A stretch of DNA of 64,000 nucleotides, from contig DJHE01000019.1 of NCBI GenBank assembly GCA_002432945.1, positions 99,323-163,322 of the forward strand, given 5' to 3'. Shown here in pieces: positions 25,971-36,323 of this stretch (positions within the stretch are counted from its first letter, which is position 1; the number at the start of each line of letters is the position of its first letter). Below the pieces are notes generated by a model. That model did no database searches and was not told the origin of the DNA. It saw only the letters and a list, made by a program, of their open reading frames with translations. Source of the stretch: Synergistaceae bacterium UBA5827. Lineage in GTDB: Bacteria > Synergistota > Synergistia > Synergistales > 79-D21. A program made the position numbers and the translations under genes.

Positions 25971-27362
25971 TCAGTTCGACCCGAGGGCCTTTTTTCGGTT
26001 GAAATCCAGCAGGAACTGCAGGATGACCCGGGTGACCAGGACGTTACAGAAAACGCTGGAAATGATTCCAATACTCAACGTCACCGCAAAACCGCGGATT
26101 GGGCCGCTACCGAAGTAGAAGAGGATCGCCGCCGCGATGAGTGTAGTGAGGTTCGAGTCGAGAATCGTCGTGAGGGCCTTTCGGAAACCCGCATCCAGCG
26201 CGGCAAGCTGCGTCTTGCCTGATCTCAGTTCTTCCTTCATTCGTTCGTAGATGAGGATGTTCCCGTCAACCGCCATACCGATGGTCAGGACGATGCCCGC
26301 TATACCTGGCAGCGTCAGAGTGGACCTGAAAGTGATCAGCCCGGCAAACACGAGCAGGATCGCAACGCTCAGGGCCATGTCCGCCGCTATTCCGAGAAAA
26401 CGGTAGTAGACCAGCATGAAGATAAGGACCAGGATGGCACCGATGAACCCGGCTCTCAGGCCGGCGCGGATCGAGTCAGAGCCAAGGGTAGGGCCAACCG
26501 TGCGGTTCTCGGCCACTTCGACCGGTACCGGCAGAGCGCCAGCCCGAAGCATGATCGCAAGCCGGTTTGCCTCGTCGACGGTAAACCTTCCCGTGATTTG
26601 TGCTTCCCCACCACTAATCCGTTCCTGGACAACCGGGGCCGAAATGATCTCCCCATCCAGGACGATGGCAATCTGCCGCCCGATGTTGCCCGCGGTCGCC
26701 TCGTCGAAAAGCCGGGTTCCGTCCGGGCTGAACTTTAGGGAAACCATCGGCCGCGAGAGGCTGTCAAACCCCGTCTTGGCATCCTTCAGGTCTTTCCCGA
26801 CCACGTAGGTCTTTCCCAATAGGTAGGCTCTCCCGTCCTTGTCCCTTCCGACAGAGACGCCGGGTGTGCTCGCCACCCGTGCCTTCAGCTCCTGCGCAAC
26901 GGCATCCACTTCATCCTTGGCTTTCTGCCACCTGGACTGGGCGGCAAGGAAATCTTCGTCGCTGGCATAATTTGGCCGGTTGGGAGCAGGTGGAACGGCT
27001 GCCGTGGACTGGAGCACCTCCTTGAATTCCAGGAGAGCCGTCCTTCCTATCAACTCAAGGGCAGCCTCCGGGTCCTGGATTCCTGGTAGATCCAGTATGA
27101 CCCGATCCTTACCCTGCCTCTGGATAACCGGTTCGGCGACGCCATATTGGTCAACCCGGTTCCGGAGGACCGCAATCAAACGGTCGATGCTGTCATCGGT
27201 CAGGGGGCTCTCAGCCGTTTCCTTTGCCAGGAGGACGATATGCGCACCCCCCTTGAGATCCAAACCGAGCCGGACTCTTCCCTGGATTGGGAACACTGCA
27301 AAAAGTCCTGCCACAACCACCGCGGCGACAAGAATCAGCCGCCAGCGATCCCTCTTCAACAT
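25971..27362 (-). CDS. secD: Protein translocase subunit SecD
   Basis: RND-type partner of SecF. The 463 residues start with one membrane helix (about 7-26) and the hallmark RLGLDLKGGAHIVL near 30-43. The P1 periplasmic domain is compact. The membrane half holds GMAVDGNILIYERMKEE near 365, a conserved SecD motif. ATG start at 27360-27362 with AAGGAGG eight bases upstream. It is separated from yajC by 169 bases that contain a terminator-like hairpin, so secDF may be attenuated or independently transcribed. Confidence 0.96.
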   Translation of the reverse strand: MLKRDRWRLILVAAVVVAGLFAVFPIQGRVRLGLDLKGGAHIVLLAKETAESPLTDDSIDRLIAVLRNRVDQYGVAEPVIQRQGKDRVILDLPGIQDPEAALELIGRTALLEFKEVLQSTAAVPPAPNRPNYASDEDFLAAQSRWQKAKDEVDAVAQELKARVASTPGVSVGRDKDGRAYLLGKTYVVGKDLKDAKTGFDSLSRPMVSLKFSPDGTRLFDEATAGNIGRQIAIVLDGEIISAPVVQERISGGEAQITGRFTVDEANRLAIMLRAGALPVPVEVAENRTVGPTLGSDSIRAGLRAGFIGAILVLIFMLVYYRFLGIAADMALSVAILLVFAGLITFRSTLTLPGIAGIVLTIGMAVDGNILIYERMKEELRSGKTQLAALDAGFRKALTTILDSNLTTLIAAAILFYFGSGPIRGFAVTLSIGIISSVFCNVLVTRVILQFLLDFNRKKALGSN

Positions 27363-27396
27363 GGGACAAACCTCCTTGGGAAACAACTCGAGTCCG

Positions 27397-27452
27397 GACA
27401 TCCGGTGGCGGGGGCCTGAAGCGTCCCGTCCCCGCCATTCGCAGTCCGGCAA
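27397..27452 (-). promoter_or_regulatory. GC-rich leader hairpin before secD
   Basis: The minus-strand leader contains an 8-bp stem TGGCGGGG/CCCCGCCA with a flanking GGAC/GTCC pair that could extend it. No U-tract follows, so it looks like an mRNA structure rather than a terminator. The structure ends about 35 bases before the secD start codon. Confidence 0.35.
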
Positions 27453-27482
27453 TACCGTTTTTCGATAAAGCCGTCAGGACAG

Positions 27483-27514
27483 AAAAAAAGGGAGCAGGCG
27501 CAATGACCCACTCC
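27483..27514 (-). terminator. Terminator or attenuator between yajC and secD
   Basis: The minus-strand RNA can form GGAG-x-CTCC paired ends with G-U pairs inside (27491-27514). A run of seven U residues follows immediately (27483-27489). It begins 17 bases after the yajC stop. A weak promoter-like CTGACG-N17-TATTGC follows, which could restart transcription for secDF. Confidence 0.55.
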
Positions 27515-27531
27515 TCTTGCCGGCAAGGATT

Positions 27532-27861
27532 TTACGCTTCGGGTATACCTTCAACGGCAGGCGTCTCTTCCTTCTTGCCCGCTTCCTCACTCTTCTTGTA
27601 CTGCACGGAAGATTTCAGGATACGGGCCTTCACCCCGTCAGCGATCTCCAGGATGTAGCTGTCATCCTTTGTCTCGCGGACGATTCCGAAGAAACCGCCA
27701 GCCGTTACAACCTGGTCTCCCCTCTTGATCGAGGCAAGCATCTCCTGGTGCTGACGCTGCCGCTTCTTCTGAGGACGAATGATCAGGAAGTAGAAAATTA
27801 CGACAAACAACGCGAGGGGAAGAAGCATCCCCATGAGTCCACCCTGTGCTCCACCAGTCAA
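27532..27861 (-). CDS. yajC: Preprotein translocase accessory subunit YajC
   Basis: Small single-pass membrane protein of the SecDF-YajC complex. The 109 residues have one hydrophobic helix at about 10-27 ending in the signature IIRPQKKR. The motif GDQVVTAGGFFGIV is near residue 48, and the tail is charged and lysine/glutamate-rich. The TTG at 27859-27861 has GGAGG eight bases upstream. An ATG ten codons further on would remove part of the N-terminus. It lies upstream of secDF in the usual order. Confidence 0.94.
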   Translation of the reverse strand: MTGGAQGGLMGMLLPLALFVVIFYFLIIRPQKKRQRQHQEMLASIKRGDQVVTAGGFFGIVRETKDDSYILEIADGVKARILKSSVQYKKSEEAGKKEETPAVEGIPEA

Positions 27862-27918
27862 ACCGAACGCCTCCCGTCTTCAGTCTCGTTTTTTGGCATG
27901 GACAATTCTAACACGACT

Positions 27919-28545
27919 TTACCGTTCGAGCTGCTTGAGAAAGAAAAGAAGCTTCTCTAGTTCCGTCGCGATATCCACATGGTAGACCAGCACGGATTTC
28001 GGGACAATAACGGCCGTCTGGGCAAAGGACAGGATACCGCGGATCGTCCCGGAGGAAACGGCTCGGTCGACACACCCCTGCGCTGCAGCTGCTGGTACGG
28101 TCAGGATCAAGATTTCCACCTGTTCCTCCCGGAGTGTCTCGGTAATTTTCTCAATGGGATAACAGGGAATTCCCATGATTGACCGTCCGACCTTCTGGGG
28201 GTCGTTGTCAAACAGGGCCAGGACCTTGAACTTGCTGCTCTGGAACGCCTTATGTCCCAAAAGCGCCTCACCGAGTCGTCCGACTCCTATCAGGGCAATA
28301 CGCCAGAGACGAGGGGTCGACAGGATGCTCTTGATATGTTCGTAGAGCTTCTCAACGTGATATCCGACACCGCGCTTGCCGATCTCGCCGAAATAGGAGA
28401 GGTCCTTGCGAACCTGGCTCGCTTTCAGGGAAAGCATTTCCCCCATTTCCTGGGAAGACACGACCCTTCTCCCTTCTTCATGAAGGAGTTCCAGAAGCCG
28501 GTAATACTGGACTAGTCTTTCGATTGTCGGCTCAGCGACTTTCAT
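27919..28545 (-). CDS. rex: Redox-sensing transcriptional repressor Rex
   Basis: NADH/NAD-responsive repressor of fermentation and respiration genes. The 208 residues have an N-terminal winged helix (about 1-80) with MLSLKASQVRKDLSYFGEIGKRGVGY, the Rex DNA-recognition signature. A Rossmann domain with GVGRLG near 90-95 binds the dinucleotide, and FDNDPQKVG lies near 117. ATG start at 28543-28545. No full Rex operator (TTGTG-spaced-CACAA) was recognised in the spacers of this window, so its targets lie elsewhere or were missed. Confidence 0.96.
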   Translation of the reverse strand: MKVAEPTIERLVQYYRLLELLHEEGRRVVSSQEMGEMLSLKASQVRKDLSYFGEIGKRGVGYHVEKLYEHIKSILSTPRLWRIALIGVGRLGEALLGHKAFQSSKFKVLALFDNDPQKVGRSIMGIPCYPIEKITETLREEQVEILILTVPAAAAQGCVDRAVSSGTIRGILSFAQTAVIVPKSVLVYHVDIATELEKLLFFLKQLER

Positions 28546-28581
28546 TGACGCAATCCTCCGATCATGGGATGAACCCTTTGG

Positions 28582-28962
28582 TCAAGAACGGCTGGCGACT
28601 ACCTCGATTTCGACGAGGGCCCCCTTCGGCAATGCAGAAACTTCCACGAAGGATCGCGCTGGCGGTTCCTCCTTGAAGTAGCGTCCATAGACCTCGTTGA
28701 CACCAGAGAAGGTTCCCATATCCGTAGAAAAGACTGTCGCCTTGACAACATCGCGGAAGGTCAATCCCTGGGATGCAAGGATCGCCCCGATATTCTTCAG
28801 GACCTGTTCAGCCTGGGCCGCGGCATCCCCATCCACCATCTCACCGTTTTCAGGGTTGATGGGGATCTGGCCGGAAAGGAAAAGCAGTTCCCCTGACCAG
28901 ACTCCCTGGCTATAGGGCCCTATCGCAGCGGGCGCATTTTGAGTGGAAACGATTTTTTTCAT
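28582..28962 (-). CDS. ridA: RidA family enamine/imine deaminase
   Basis: Trimeric hydrolase that removes reactive 2-aminoacrylate and related enamines formed by PLP enzymes. The 126 residues contain the conserved IGPYSQGVWSG near 14, GQIPINPENGEMV near 32 and the arginine motif PPARSFVEVSALPKGALVEIE near the C-terminus. The ATG at 28960-28962 is correct for the family; the upstream extension in the open frame is not conserved. It stands between an S4 protein and rex, all within one transcript. Confidence 0.94.
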   Translation of the reverse strand: MKKIVSTQNAPAAIGPYSQGVWSGELLFLSGQIPINPENGEMVDGDAAAQAEQVLKNIGAILASQGLTFRDVVKATVFSTDMGTFSGVNEVYGRYFKEEPPARSFVEVSALPKGALVEIEVVASRS

Positions 28963-29025
28963 CCGGGCACACTTCCTCTCAAGAAAGTTTTCTATCCTGA
29001 TCGCAGACAAACCTCTCCAGAGGAG

Positions 29026-29286
29026 TCACTGCTCCTCCACCCGGCGATCTTCCAGGATCCGGAAAGGCATTTCTCCCCTCTTGATGAGCCTCTCGTCATC
29101 AGTAAGGACATCCAGGACAACGAGGCGCCGGGGATAGGCCACCTCAATCCTGTCGGACACCCGGACCTCTGCTGAAGGCCGGACGATTCTTCCATTCAAT
29201 TTGACTGCACCCAGCTCGACCATTTCTTTTGCTACGGTACGGCGCTTTACGAGGTGCGAGAGCTTGAGGAAAAGATCAACGCGCAT
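29026..29286 (-). CDS. S4-domain RNA-binding protein (Hsp15/RqcP-like)
   Basis: An 86-residue protein made almost wholly of an S4 domain: MRVDLFLKLSHLVKRRTVAKEMVELGAVKLNG. Such single-domain proteins include E. coli Hsp15 and Bacillus RqcP, which bind stalled 50S subunits carrying peptidyl-tRNA. Which of these roles applies is not decided by sequence. ATG start at 29284-29286 with AGGAGA before it. It is the first gene after a good promoter and precedes ridA. Confidence 0.88.
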   Translation of the reverse strand: MRVDLFLKLSHLVKRRTVAKEMVELGAVKLNGRIVRPSAEVRVSDRIEVAYPRRLVVLDVLTDDERLIKRGEMPFRILEDRRVEEQ

Positions 29287-29315
29287 GATTGCTCTCCTTA
29301 TCACAAACCGTCAGA

Positions 29316-29344
29316 AGTATAGCAAACCCCGCTTCCTCCAACAA
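29316..29344 (-). promoter_or_regulatory. Promoter of the S4/ridA/rex genes
   Basis: On the minus strand, TTGTTG (29339-29344) and TATACT (29316-29321) are separated by 17 bases. The start would be about 20 bases before the S4 gene. It lies just after the rpoD stop. Confidence 0.6.
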
Positions 29345-29357
29345 ATGTCTTCTGGCC

Positions 29358-30587
<1,230 letters not shown>

Positions 30588-30592
30588 TCCGG

Positions 30593-32332
30593 TCATCTCC
30601 TTCCCTTCAGGATCCGGGCCAGTTCGTTCAATCGAGACATGTCTTCGCTGGCCGCCAACCCCCTGGTCATTTTTTCCCTCAAACCCCGGTACTCCTTTTC
30701 GATGACCCTTTTCTTGAGGCTGGATTCGACCTTTAGCCATGCATCCTCCACGTTGCTGAAAGCCTCGCAGAAATCTCCCCCAACTGCGAGAGCCGCTTCC
30801 AGGAACCGATCGTTCGTTTCATGCCACCGTCCCTGCAGCGATTCCGGGGATTCTCCATTCAATACGGCTGCGACGGCTCCCTGGACCTTCTCGTCGGAAA
30901 CCAGCGGCAGAATCGCTTCAGGGGCTAAACCGGAGCGCTTTTCAGGGGACTTCCACAAGAGAAAAAGGAGTGCCGCTTCCCATGGGTCAGGAGGCAATCC
31001 TCCCCCCTTATCCCCTTCATTTACATATACGCGATCAGAGGCGGATTCCCTCTTTTCCGTTTCGGATGGAAATTTTCTTACCGCCAGTTGCCTGTCTCGG
31101 AGAATTTCGGCAAGCTGGTGTTGGAAAACCCCGAGAGAACTCGCGATGGACGCGAGATGTGGGGCCAGGTCCAGCATGGAAAGCTCCGCAAGCCCTTCCA
31201 GTATCTCTTCGACGACCTTCTTCCGCCCTGGGCCTTCCAGGGTCGCCCTTCTTGCGTGGACATGGTAAAGCGGAAGGGGTATTGCCTCCCCAAGAGCCAG
31301 CCTGAAAAGGTCCGAACCACCGGAGGAGGCCAGGAGTTCATCGGGGTCCTTTCCCCTCGGCAATTCCACAACGTGGACATCGAGCCCCTCCTTCTGGAGA
31401 AGGGTCATCCCCCTGAGAGTCGCTTCCTGTCCTGCGGCATCACTGTCATAGCAGATAAGGACACGGTCAGCCATTCGTTTCAGCAGCGCCGCCTGCTCCG
31501 CCGTCAAGGAAGTCCCGAGAGTGGCGACAGCATTCCGAAAACCGCACAGGTGCAGGCGCAGGGCATCCATGTACCCCTCGACGACAATTGCTGCGCCGAT
31601 TTCCCGAATCGATGCCTTGGCAATGGGAAGAAGGTAAAGCAGGGCTCGCTTGTTGAAGAGTGGTCCTTCGGGGCTATTGATGTATTTTGCCCCCTCCCCT
31701 GATAGTATCCTTCCTCCAAAAGCAGTCAGTTTACCGGCAATATCCCGGATTGGAAAGAGGACTCGGCCACGGAATCGGTCGTAATCTCCCTTTTGCCCTT
31801 CGATGATGAGGCCGCAGGCAAGTGCTTCCTGCCTGGTGACCCCTTTCTTCTGGAGCAGGCTCCATAGCGCATCCCACGCCGGCGGAGCCCATCCAAGCTC
31901 GAATTGTGACCATGCCGAAGACTCAAGCTGCCGGGTCCCAAGGTATTTGCGAGCCGCCTCGCCGGAAGGCGATTGCAGGTTTTCCCGGTAAAAGCCCAGG
32001 GCAATCTCCATTATTTCGGAAAGGTTGCGCTTGCCGCCTGCGCTTCGCCGAATCTCCACTCCTGCCCGTTCCGCGAGCATTTCCATCGCTTCCGGGAAAG
32101 AAAGCCCTTCCCGTTCCATCACGAAGGAAAAGATATCGCCTCCACGGCCGCATCCATAACAATGAAAGGTCTGTCTTTCAGGGGAGACGTAGAAGGAAGG
32201 GGTTTTTTCGGCATGGAAGGGGCAAAGCCCCCTGAGGTTTTTCCCCACCTTGCGAAGGGGGACGGAATCTCCGACGAGTTCGACGATATCAAGCCTTTCC
32301 TTGATTTCCCGGACGGCTTCGTCCTGGCCCAT
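30593..32332 (-). CDS. dnaG: DNA primase
   Basis: Synthesises RNA primers at the replication fork. The 579 residues carry a CHC2 zinc finger with C37, H40, C58 and C61. The catalytic core has a TOPRIM EGYMD motif near 263 and CYDSDAAG near 305. A less conserved C-terminal helicase-interaction domain follows. ATG start at 32330-32332 with GGAGGTGT upstream. A 13-bp perfect hairpin stands only 24 bases before the start codon, leaving no room for a separate promoter after it. Confidence 0.97.
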   Translation of the reverse strand: MGQDEAVREIKERLDIVELVGDSVPLRKVGKNLRGLCPFHAEKTPSFYVSPERQTFHCYGCGRGGDIFSFVMEREGLSFPEAMEMLAERAGVEIRRSAGGKRNLSEIMEIALGFYRENLQSPSGEAARKYLGTRQLESSAWSQFELGWAPPAWDALWSLLQKKGVTRQEALACGLIIEGQKGDYDRFRGRVLFPIRDIAGKLTAFGGRILSGEGAKYINSPEGPLFNKRALLYLLPIAKASIREIGAAIVVEGYMDALRLHLCGFRNAVATLGTSLTAEQAALLKRMADRVLICYDSDAAGQEATLRGMTLLQKEGLDVHVVELPRGKDPDELLASSGGSDLFRLALGEAIPLPLYHVHARRATLEGPGRKKVVEEILEGLAELSMLDLAPHLASIASSLGVFQHQLAEILRDRQLAVRKFPSETEKRESASDRVYVNEGDKGGGLPPDPWEAALLFLLWKSPEKRSGLAPEAILPLVSDEKVQGAVAAVLNGESPESLQGRWHETNDRFLEAALAVGGDFCEAFSNVEDAWLKVESSLKKRVIEKEYRGLREKMTRGLAASEDMSRLNELARILKGRR

Positions 32333-32356
32333 TCGGACACCTCCAGACTGGGAGAA

Positions 32357-32386
32357 GCCGAGGGGGGCAGGACTGCCCCCCTCGGC
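32357..32386 (-). terminator. Perfect GC-rich hairpin between hppA and dnaG
   Basis: A 13-bp perfect inverted repeat (32357-32369 with 32374-32386) with a four-base loop follows the hppA stop. On the minus strand it is followed by TTCTCCC, a weak U-tract. It probably lowers read-through from the strongly expressed hppA into dnaG-rpoD. Confidence 0.6.
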
Positions 32387-32437
32387 GACGTTCGTATTTC
32401 GGGAAGTTGCGAAAATTAACCGGTCGGTTCGGCTCGC

Positions 32438-34399
32438 CTAGACAAATAGCGGGGCGATGACGACCGCCACGACGGACATGAGCTTGATCAGGATATTCAT
32501 GCTGGGACCGGCTGTATCCTTGAATGGATCGCCGACCGTATCTCCAACGACGGCGGCAGCATGGGCCGGAGTCCGCTTGCCTCCATGGTGTCCCTCTTCG
32601 ATGTATTTCTTCGCGTTATCCCAGGCACCGCCTGCATTGGCCATGAAGATGGCGAGCATGACGCCCGTCACGATCGAGCCGCCTAGAAGCCCGCCAAGAG
32701 CCGCAGGACCAAGGAGGATGCCAACCAGCACCGGGGCGACGACGGCCATGAGCCCTGGAACGACCATCTCGCGGAGGGCAGCAGCGGTGGATATATCCAC
32801 GCAGCGCTCATACTCGGGACGGCCGGTGCCTTCCATGATGCCCGGGATTTCGCGGAACTGGCGCCGGACTTCGTCGATCATTTTCTGGGCAGCGCGACCA
32901 ACGGCTCCGATCGCAAGGGCACCGAAAATAAAGGGAAGCAATCCTCCGATGAAGAGCCCGACCATGACCTTCGGGTCACGCAGGTCAATCACGTCGATAT
33001 GAGCTGCCTGGGCATAGGCGACGAAAAGCGCCAGGGCTGTCAGGGCGGCAGAACCGATAGCCAGCCCCTTGCCCACGGCTGCAGTTGTATTGCCAACAGC
33101 ATCCAACTTGTCGGTGATCTGCCGGATTTCATGGGGCATGTGGCTCATCTCGGCAATGCCCCCCGCGTTGTCGGCTATCGGGCCATAGGCATCAACGCTC
33201 AGGACCATGCCCGTGATGGCAAGCATCCCGACAGCGGAGCAGGCAATCCCGTACAGCCCGCCAAAGCGGACTCCGACCAGGGTCGCAGCGCAGATGAGAA
33301 GGACTGGAACAGCCGTGGATTTCATTCCGATTCCAAGTCCCGAAAGGATGTTTGTCGCAGGTCCTGTCAGCGAGGCTTCGGCTATTTCCTTGACCGACTT
33401 ATAGCTGGAAGAGGTGTAAACCTCTGTGGCGAAACCGATCGCAACACCTGCAACCGTACCTGCAACCACGGCATAGAAAAGGGTCAGTTCGCCGAAAATT
33501 GCCCGGGTCAGGAAGAACGTGCCCACGATCAGGAATGCGCCGGTCGCATAGGTTCCTCGGCTAAGAGCGGCCTGAGGATCCCCGTTAGGCCCGACCTTGA
33601 CGAAAAAGGTTCCCAGGATGGAAGAAAGGATGCCAAGCGCTGCAAGGAGGAGAGGATAAACCATCCCCGCATTTCCGAAGGTAACGATCCCGATCGCCAT
33701 ACAGGCAACAATGGCGTTGACGTAGGATTCGAAAAGGTCCGCTCCCATTCCGGCGATATCGCCGACGTTGTCTCCCACGTTATCGGCAATGACGGCAGGG
33801 TTTCTCGGGTCATCCTCGGGAATGCCCGCCTCTACCTTGCCGACCAGGTCCGCACCGACATCAGCCGCCTTGGTGTAGATACCGCCGCCCACACGGGCAA
33901 AGAGGGCAATGGAGCTGGCACCGAAACCGAAACCGACGACAATGTTCGGGTCCTTGAAGAGAAGGGTGCAGAAAAGGATGCCTAGAATACCGATGCCGAC
34001 GACGTTCATGCCCATGACCGAGCCGCCGGTGAAGGCCACCGTCAACGCCTCGTTCATGCCCTTCGTGGCGCTGAAGGCAGTTTTTCCGTTGGCCTTCGTG
34101 GCAACGTTCATGCCAAAATAGCCCGTCATCGCGCTGCAGAACGCGCCGAGGACAAAGCAAATTGCCGTGCCCGCGCCTATCTTCCAGAAGAGCAGTCCGC
34201 CCACAACCACGACGAAAGGCATTAGGGCCTTGTATTCCCTGTAGAGGAAAGCCAACGCCCCTCCGTGGATGATGGTGGAGAGCTCGTTGATCCTTTCGTT
34301 TTCCACCTTGACGGCGCCGATCTTGCCCGTGGCCCAGATCGCGTAGGCCAAGGCAAGAACCCCTGACAGCGCCACCATAAGAATGACTTGTGTTCCCAT
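32438..34399 (-). CDS. hppA: Membrane-bound ion-pumping pyrophosphatase, potassium-dependent type
   Basis: Hydrolyses pyrophosphate and pumps cations out of the cytoplasm. The 653 residues form about 16 membrane segments with the pyrophosphate-binding motif [18 protein letters not shown] near residue 200. The segment GNTTAA, with alanine rather than lysine at the diagnostic site, marks the potassium-dependent subfamily. Glutamate placed as DLFESY is the arrangement I associate with sodium-pumping members, but that step is inference. ATG start at 34397-34399 with GGAGG; the open frame before it is leader RNA. A strong promoter precedes it. It salvages energy from the pyrophosphate made by biosynthesis in anaerobes. 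Confidence 0.95.
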   Translation of the reverse strand: MGTQVILMVALSGVLALAYAIWATGKIGAVKVENERINELSTIIHGGALAFLYREYKALMPFVVVVGGLLFWKIGAGTAICFVLGAFCSAMTGYFGMNVATKANGKTAFSATKGMNEALTVAFTGGSVMGMNVVGIGILGILFCTLLFKDPNIVVGFGFGASSIALFARVGGGIYTKAADVGADLVGKVEAGIPEDDPRNPAVIADNVGDNVGDIAGMGADLFESYVNAIVACMAIGIVTFGNAGMVYPLLLAALGILSSILGTFFVKVGPNGDPQAALSRGTYATGAFLIVGTFFLTRAIFGELTLFYAVVAGTVAGVAIGFATEVYTSSSYKSVKEIAEASLTGPATNILSGLGIGMKSTAVPVLLICAATLVGVRFGGLYGIACSAVGMLAITGMVLSVDAYGPIADNAGGIAEMSHMPHEIRQITDKLDAVGNTTAAVGKGLAIGSAALTALALFVAYAQAAHIDVIDLRDPKVMVGLFIGGLLPFIFGALAIGAVGRAAQKMIDEVRRQFREIPGIMEGTGRPEYERCVDISTAAALREMVVPGLMAVVAPVLVGILLGPAALGGLLGGSIVTGVMLAIFMANAGGAWDNAKKYIEEGHHGGKRTPAHAAAVVGDTVGDPFKDTAGPSMNILIKLMSVVAVVIAPLFV

Positions 34400-34447
34400 C
34401 GATGAAACCTCCTTTGGACTATGAATATTCATTTGGCGTAACAACTT

Positions 34448-34468
34448 GCCCGCCCCAGCAGGGCGGGC
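34448..34468 (-). promoter_or_regulatory. 8-bp GC hairpin in hppA leader
   Basis: GCCCGCCC (34448-34455) and GGGCGGGC (34461-34468) form a perfect stem with a five-base loop between the hppA promoter and its ribosome-binding site. No U-tract follows, so it may stabilise the mRNA or slow ribosome access. Confidence 0.4.
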
Positions 34469-34490
34469 ATTGGCATGAAAAGCGCCCATT

Positions 34491-34519
34491 ATTATAGACA
34501 TCTCGTGCATCCAGCACAA
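34491..34519 (-). promoter_or_regulatory. hppA: Sigma-70 promoter of hppA
   Basis: On the minus strand, TTGTGC (34514-34519) and a perfect TATAAT (34491-34496) are spaced by 17 bases. The start site would lie about 85 bases before the hppA ATG, leaving a structured leader. Confidence 0.72.
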
Positions 34520-34563
34520 GGGACCCGGACAGAATCGGGGACCTCAAGTGAAAACCCGGGCGG

Positions 34564-35205
34564 TCACCGCTCTGGGATATCCCGCCTCCGGATATGAATG
34601 TAAACATCCCGCCCCTCGGTATCCTTGAGGGATCGAAGCATCCCCTGGATGGATTCCTGTAGGAATTTTGCCAGGTAGGGCTTGAGAAAAACATTCCTGC
34701 CGTCGACATGGAGGCTTATGGAAGGGAAAACCTTGCCCCGGACCAGGCGTTCGGCGAGAAGGCTGGCCAGTTGATCCTCTTCTCCCGGGCCAAAAGAGGG
34801 CGTCTTGTCGGTTCTTCCCTCCCGGCTGTACCAGGCAAATATCCCGCCGACGCCTTTCGGGCAGTCTTCGGGGGGGCCTACCCAGATGCGGGGCAACGGC
34901 AAATCCTTTCCGCCTTCCAGGAGGACCAAGTCAACATCCGGCATGAGACGTTCGACCAGCCATTCCAGTTCGGGCTGGACCTCCTGGGCCTCCTTGCGGA
35001 CCCCATCGGGTCCCCAAAGGATGGTCGGGATCCCTTGTCCAAGGAAAAAGCCGGTGTCGGTTCCCCCCTTGCCCAAGATGGCTTCGTGCGTCCGCTTGAC
35101 GAAACCCACCCGGATTCCCATGCCCTCCAGCCGGGAAGCCAGGTCAAGGCAAAGTGTGGTCTTGCCGGAATTCTTGAAACCGCTTACGGCAACAAAGGCT
35201 TTCAT
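34564..35205 (-). CDS. MobB-like GTP-binding protein
   Basis: P-loop protein of 213 residues with Walker A GFKNSGKTT near residues 9-17, VGFVKRTHEA near 33 and VDLVLLEGGKDLPLPRIWV near 90. This pattern fits MobB of molybdopterin guanine dinucleotide synthesis. The last 70 residues are not typical of MobB. No mobA, moe or moa gene is visible. The ATG at 35203-35205 overlaps the stop of the permease gene (ATGA). Other metallo-cofactor GTPases share the fold, so the assignment is at family level. Confidence 0.78.
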   Translation of the reverse strand: MKAFVAVSGFKNSGKTTLCLDLASRLEGMGIRVGFVKRTHEAILGKGGTDTGFFLGQGIPTILWGPDGVRKEAQEVQPELEWLVERLMPDVDLVLLEGGKDLPLPRIWVGPPEDCPKGVGGIFAWYSREGRTDKTPSFGPGEEDQLASLLAERLVRGKVFPSISLHVDGRNVFLKPYLAKFLQESIQGMLRSLKDTEGRDVYIHIRRRDIPER

Positions 35206-36323
35206 GAAGCTGATGTCCCGGTGGAGCCCGCCTGGCGAAGGTTGAGCCAAATCCGGCGGTAGGCATCAAGGCAGAAGAAGAAAAGGGTCATGACAAGCGG
35301 ACCCAGGAAAATCCCCAGGAAACCCAGGGTCGCAAGGCCGCCCACAACCCCGATGAAAACGATGAGGATGTGAACCTTGCTCCCCTCGGAAATAAAGACC
35401 GGCCTCAGGAAATTGTCCACGGTACTGACGATGGCTAGTCCCCAGAATGTCAAGGTCAGCGCCGCCCCGTGCTGTCCCGTGGAGAGAAGGTAAAGGGCAC
35501 CCGGAACCCAGACCAGGGCCGTCCCTACAAAGGGAATGATCGCGAAAATGAACATCAGGGCACCGAATAGGAAAGCGTTCGGGAGCCCCACCCACCACCA
35601 GCCCAGGGCACCGAGGAATCCCTGTACGGCAGCCGTGAAGGTAAAACCGTAAACGACCGCCTGGAGCATCCTTCTCCCACGCGAGAGCATCGCGTCGGTT
35701 TCCTCCGCGGAAAGGGGGACGATATCCCGGATATACTCAACGATGACATGCCCGTCACGGATCATGAAGAAGGAAGCAACGGTAATGACGATCATCTGAA
35801 AGACCAGCTTGAGGGCACTTTCGAAAACGCCCTTGGAAACGCTTGCGATCCACCCCGAAAACCATCTTCCAAGTTGCCCTATGAGATCGTTCACAAGGTT
35901 GACCTGGGAGATCCAGGGTTTCAGGAATTCCTGGAGCGACTGGGGAATTAGTCCGAAAAGAAAGGATATATCCTGTTTTTCCAGTTTTTCCACGATGTCC
36001 GTCAGCCGACCATAAAGGGCCATGCCGTCGTGAGCCAGGTAAAACACGAAGAGGATGGCCGGGAGAAGCAGCATTGCGATGATAACGGCCGTTGTCAGGG
36101 CAGCTGCGATATTCGCGAAACGCCGGCGGAAAAGCCGCACGTGGAGAAGCTGGAAAAGAGGGTAGCTGAAAAAGGAGAGGATAATCGACCAAGCCAGCGG
36201 GCGTAGCAGGGGGAAGGCCAGCAGGAGGGCAATCGTCGAAAGCGCCGCGAAAAAGACGACGAACGGGACGAAGGTTCCTCTTGGCCGATTCCTGGCCACT
36301 TCAGGACTACTCGCCTCCACCAC
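35202..36323 (-). CDS. AI-2E family transporter (UPF0118 permease)
   Basis: Polytopic membrane protein of 373 residues with about seven or eight hydrophobic segments. They fall in the family pattern of two near the N-terminus and a cluster after residue 190 that includes FGALMFIFAIIPFVGTALVWVPGAL. Some members export the AI-2 signal or act as Na+/H+ antiporters; the substrate here is unknown. The GTG at 36321-36323 is chosen because AAGGAGG lies eight bases upstream. It overlaps the end of larB by 17 bases and couples to the MobB-like gene by ATGA. Confidence 0.85.
   Translation of the reverse strand: MVEASSPEVARNRPRGTFVPFVVFFAALSTIALLLAFPLLRPLAWSIILSFFSYPLFQLLHVRLFRRRFANIAAALTTAVIIAMLLLPAILFVFYLAHDGMALYGRLTDIVEKLEKQDISFLFGLIPQSLQEFLKPWISQVNLVNDLIGQLGRWFSGWIASVSKGVFESALKLVFQMIVITVASFFMIRDGHVIVEYIRDIVPLSAEETDAMLSRGRRMLQAVVYGFTFTAAVQGFLGALGWWWVGLPNAFLFGALMFIFAIIPFVGTALVWVPGALYLLSTGQHGAALTLTFWGLAIVSTVDNFLRPVFISEGSKVHILIVFIGVVGGLATLGFLGIFLGPLVMTLFFFCLDAYRRIWLNLRQAGSTGTSAS

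Noticed and set aside
29287..29345. Rex operator in front of the S4/ridA/rex genes
   Set aside because: Only a single TTTGTGATAA half-site is present; the matching CACAA half is absent, so no operator is claimed.
32999..33985. 328-codon plus-strand open frame opposite hppA
   Set aside because: It mirrors the codons of a clearly conserved membrane pyrophosphatase and shows no family motif or ribosome-binding site.
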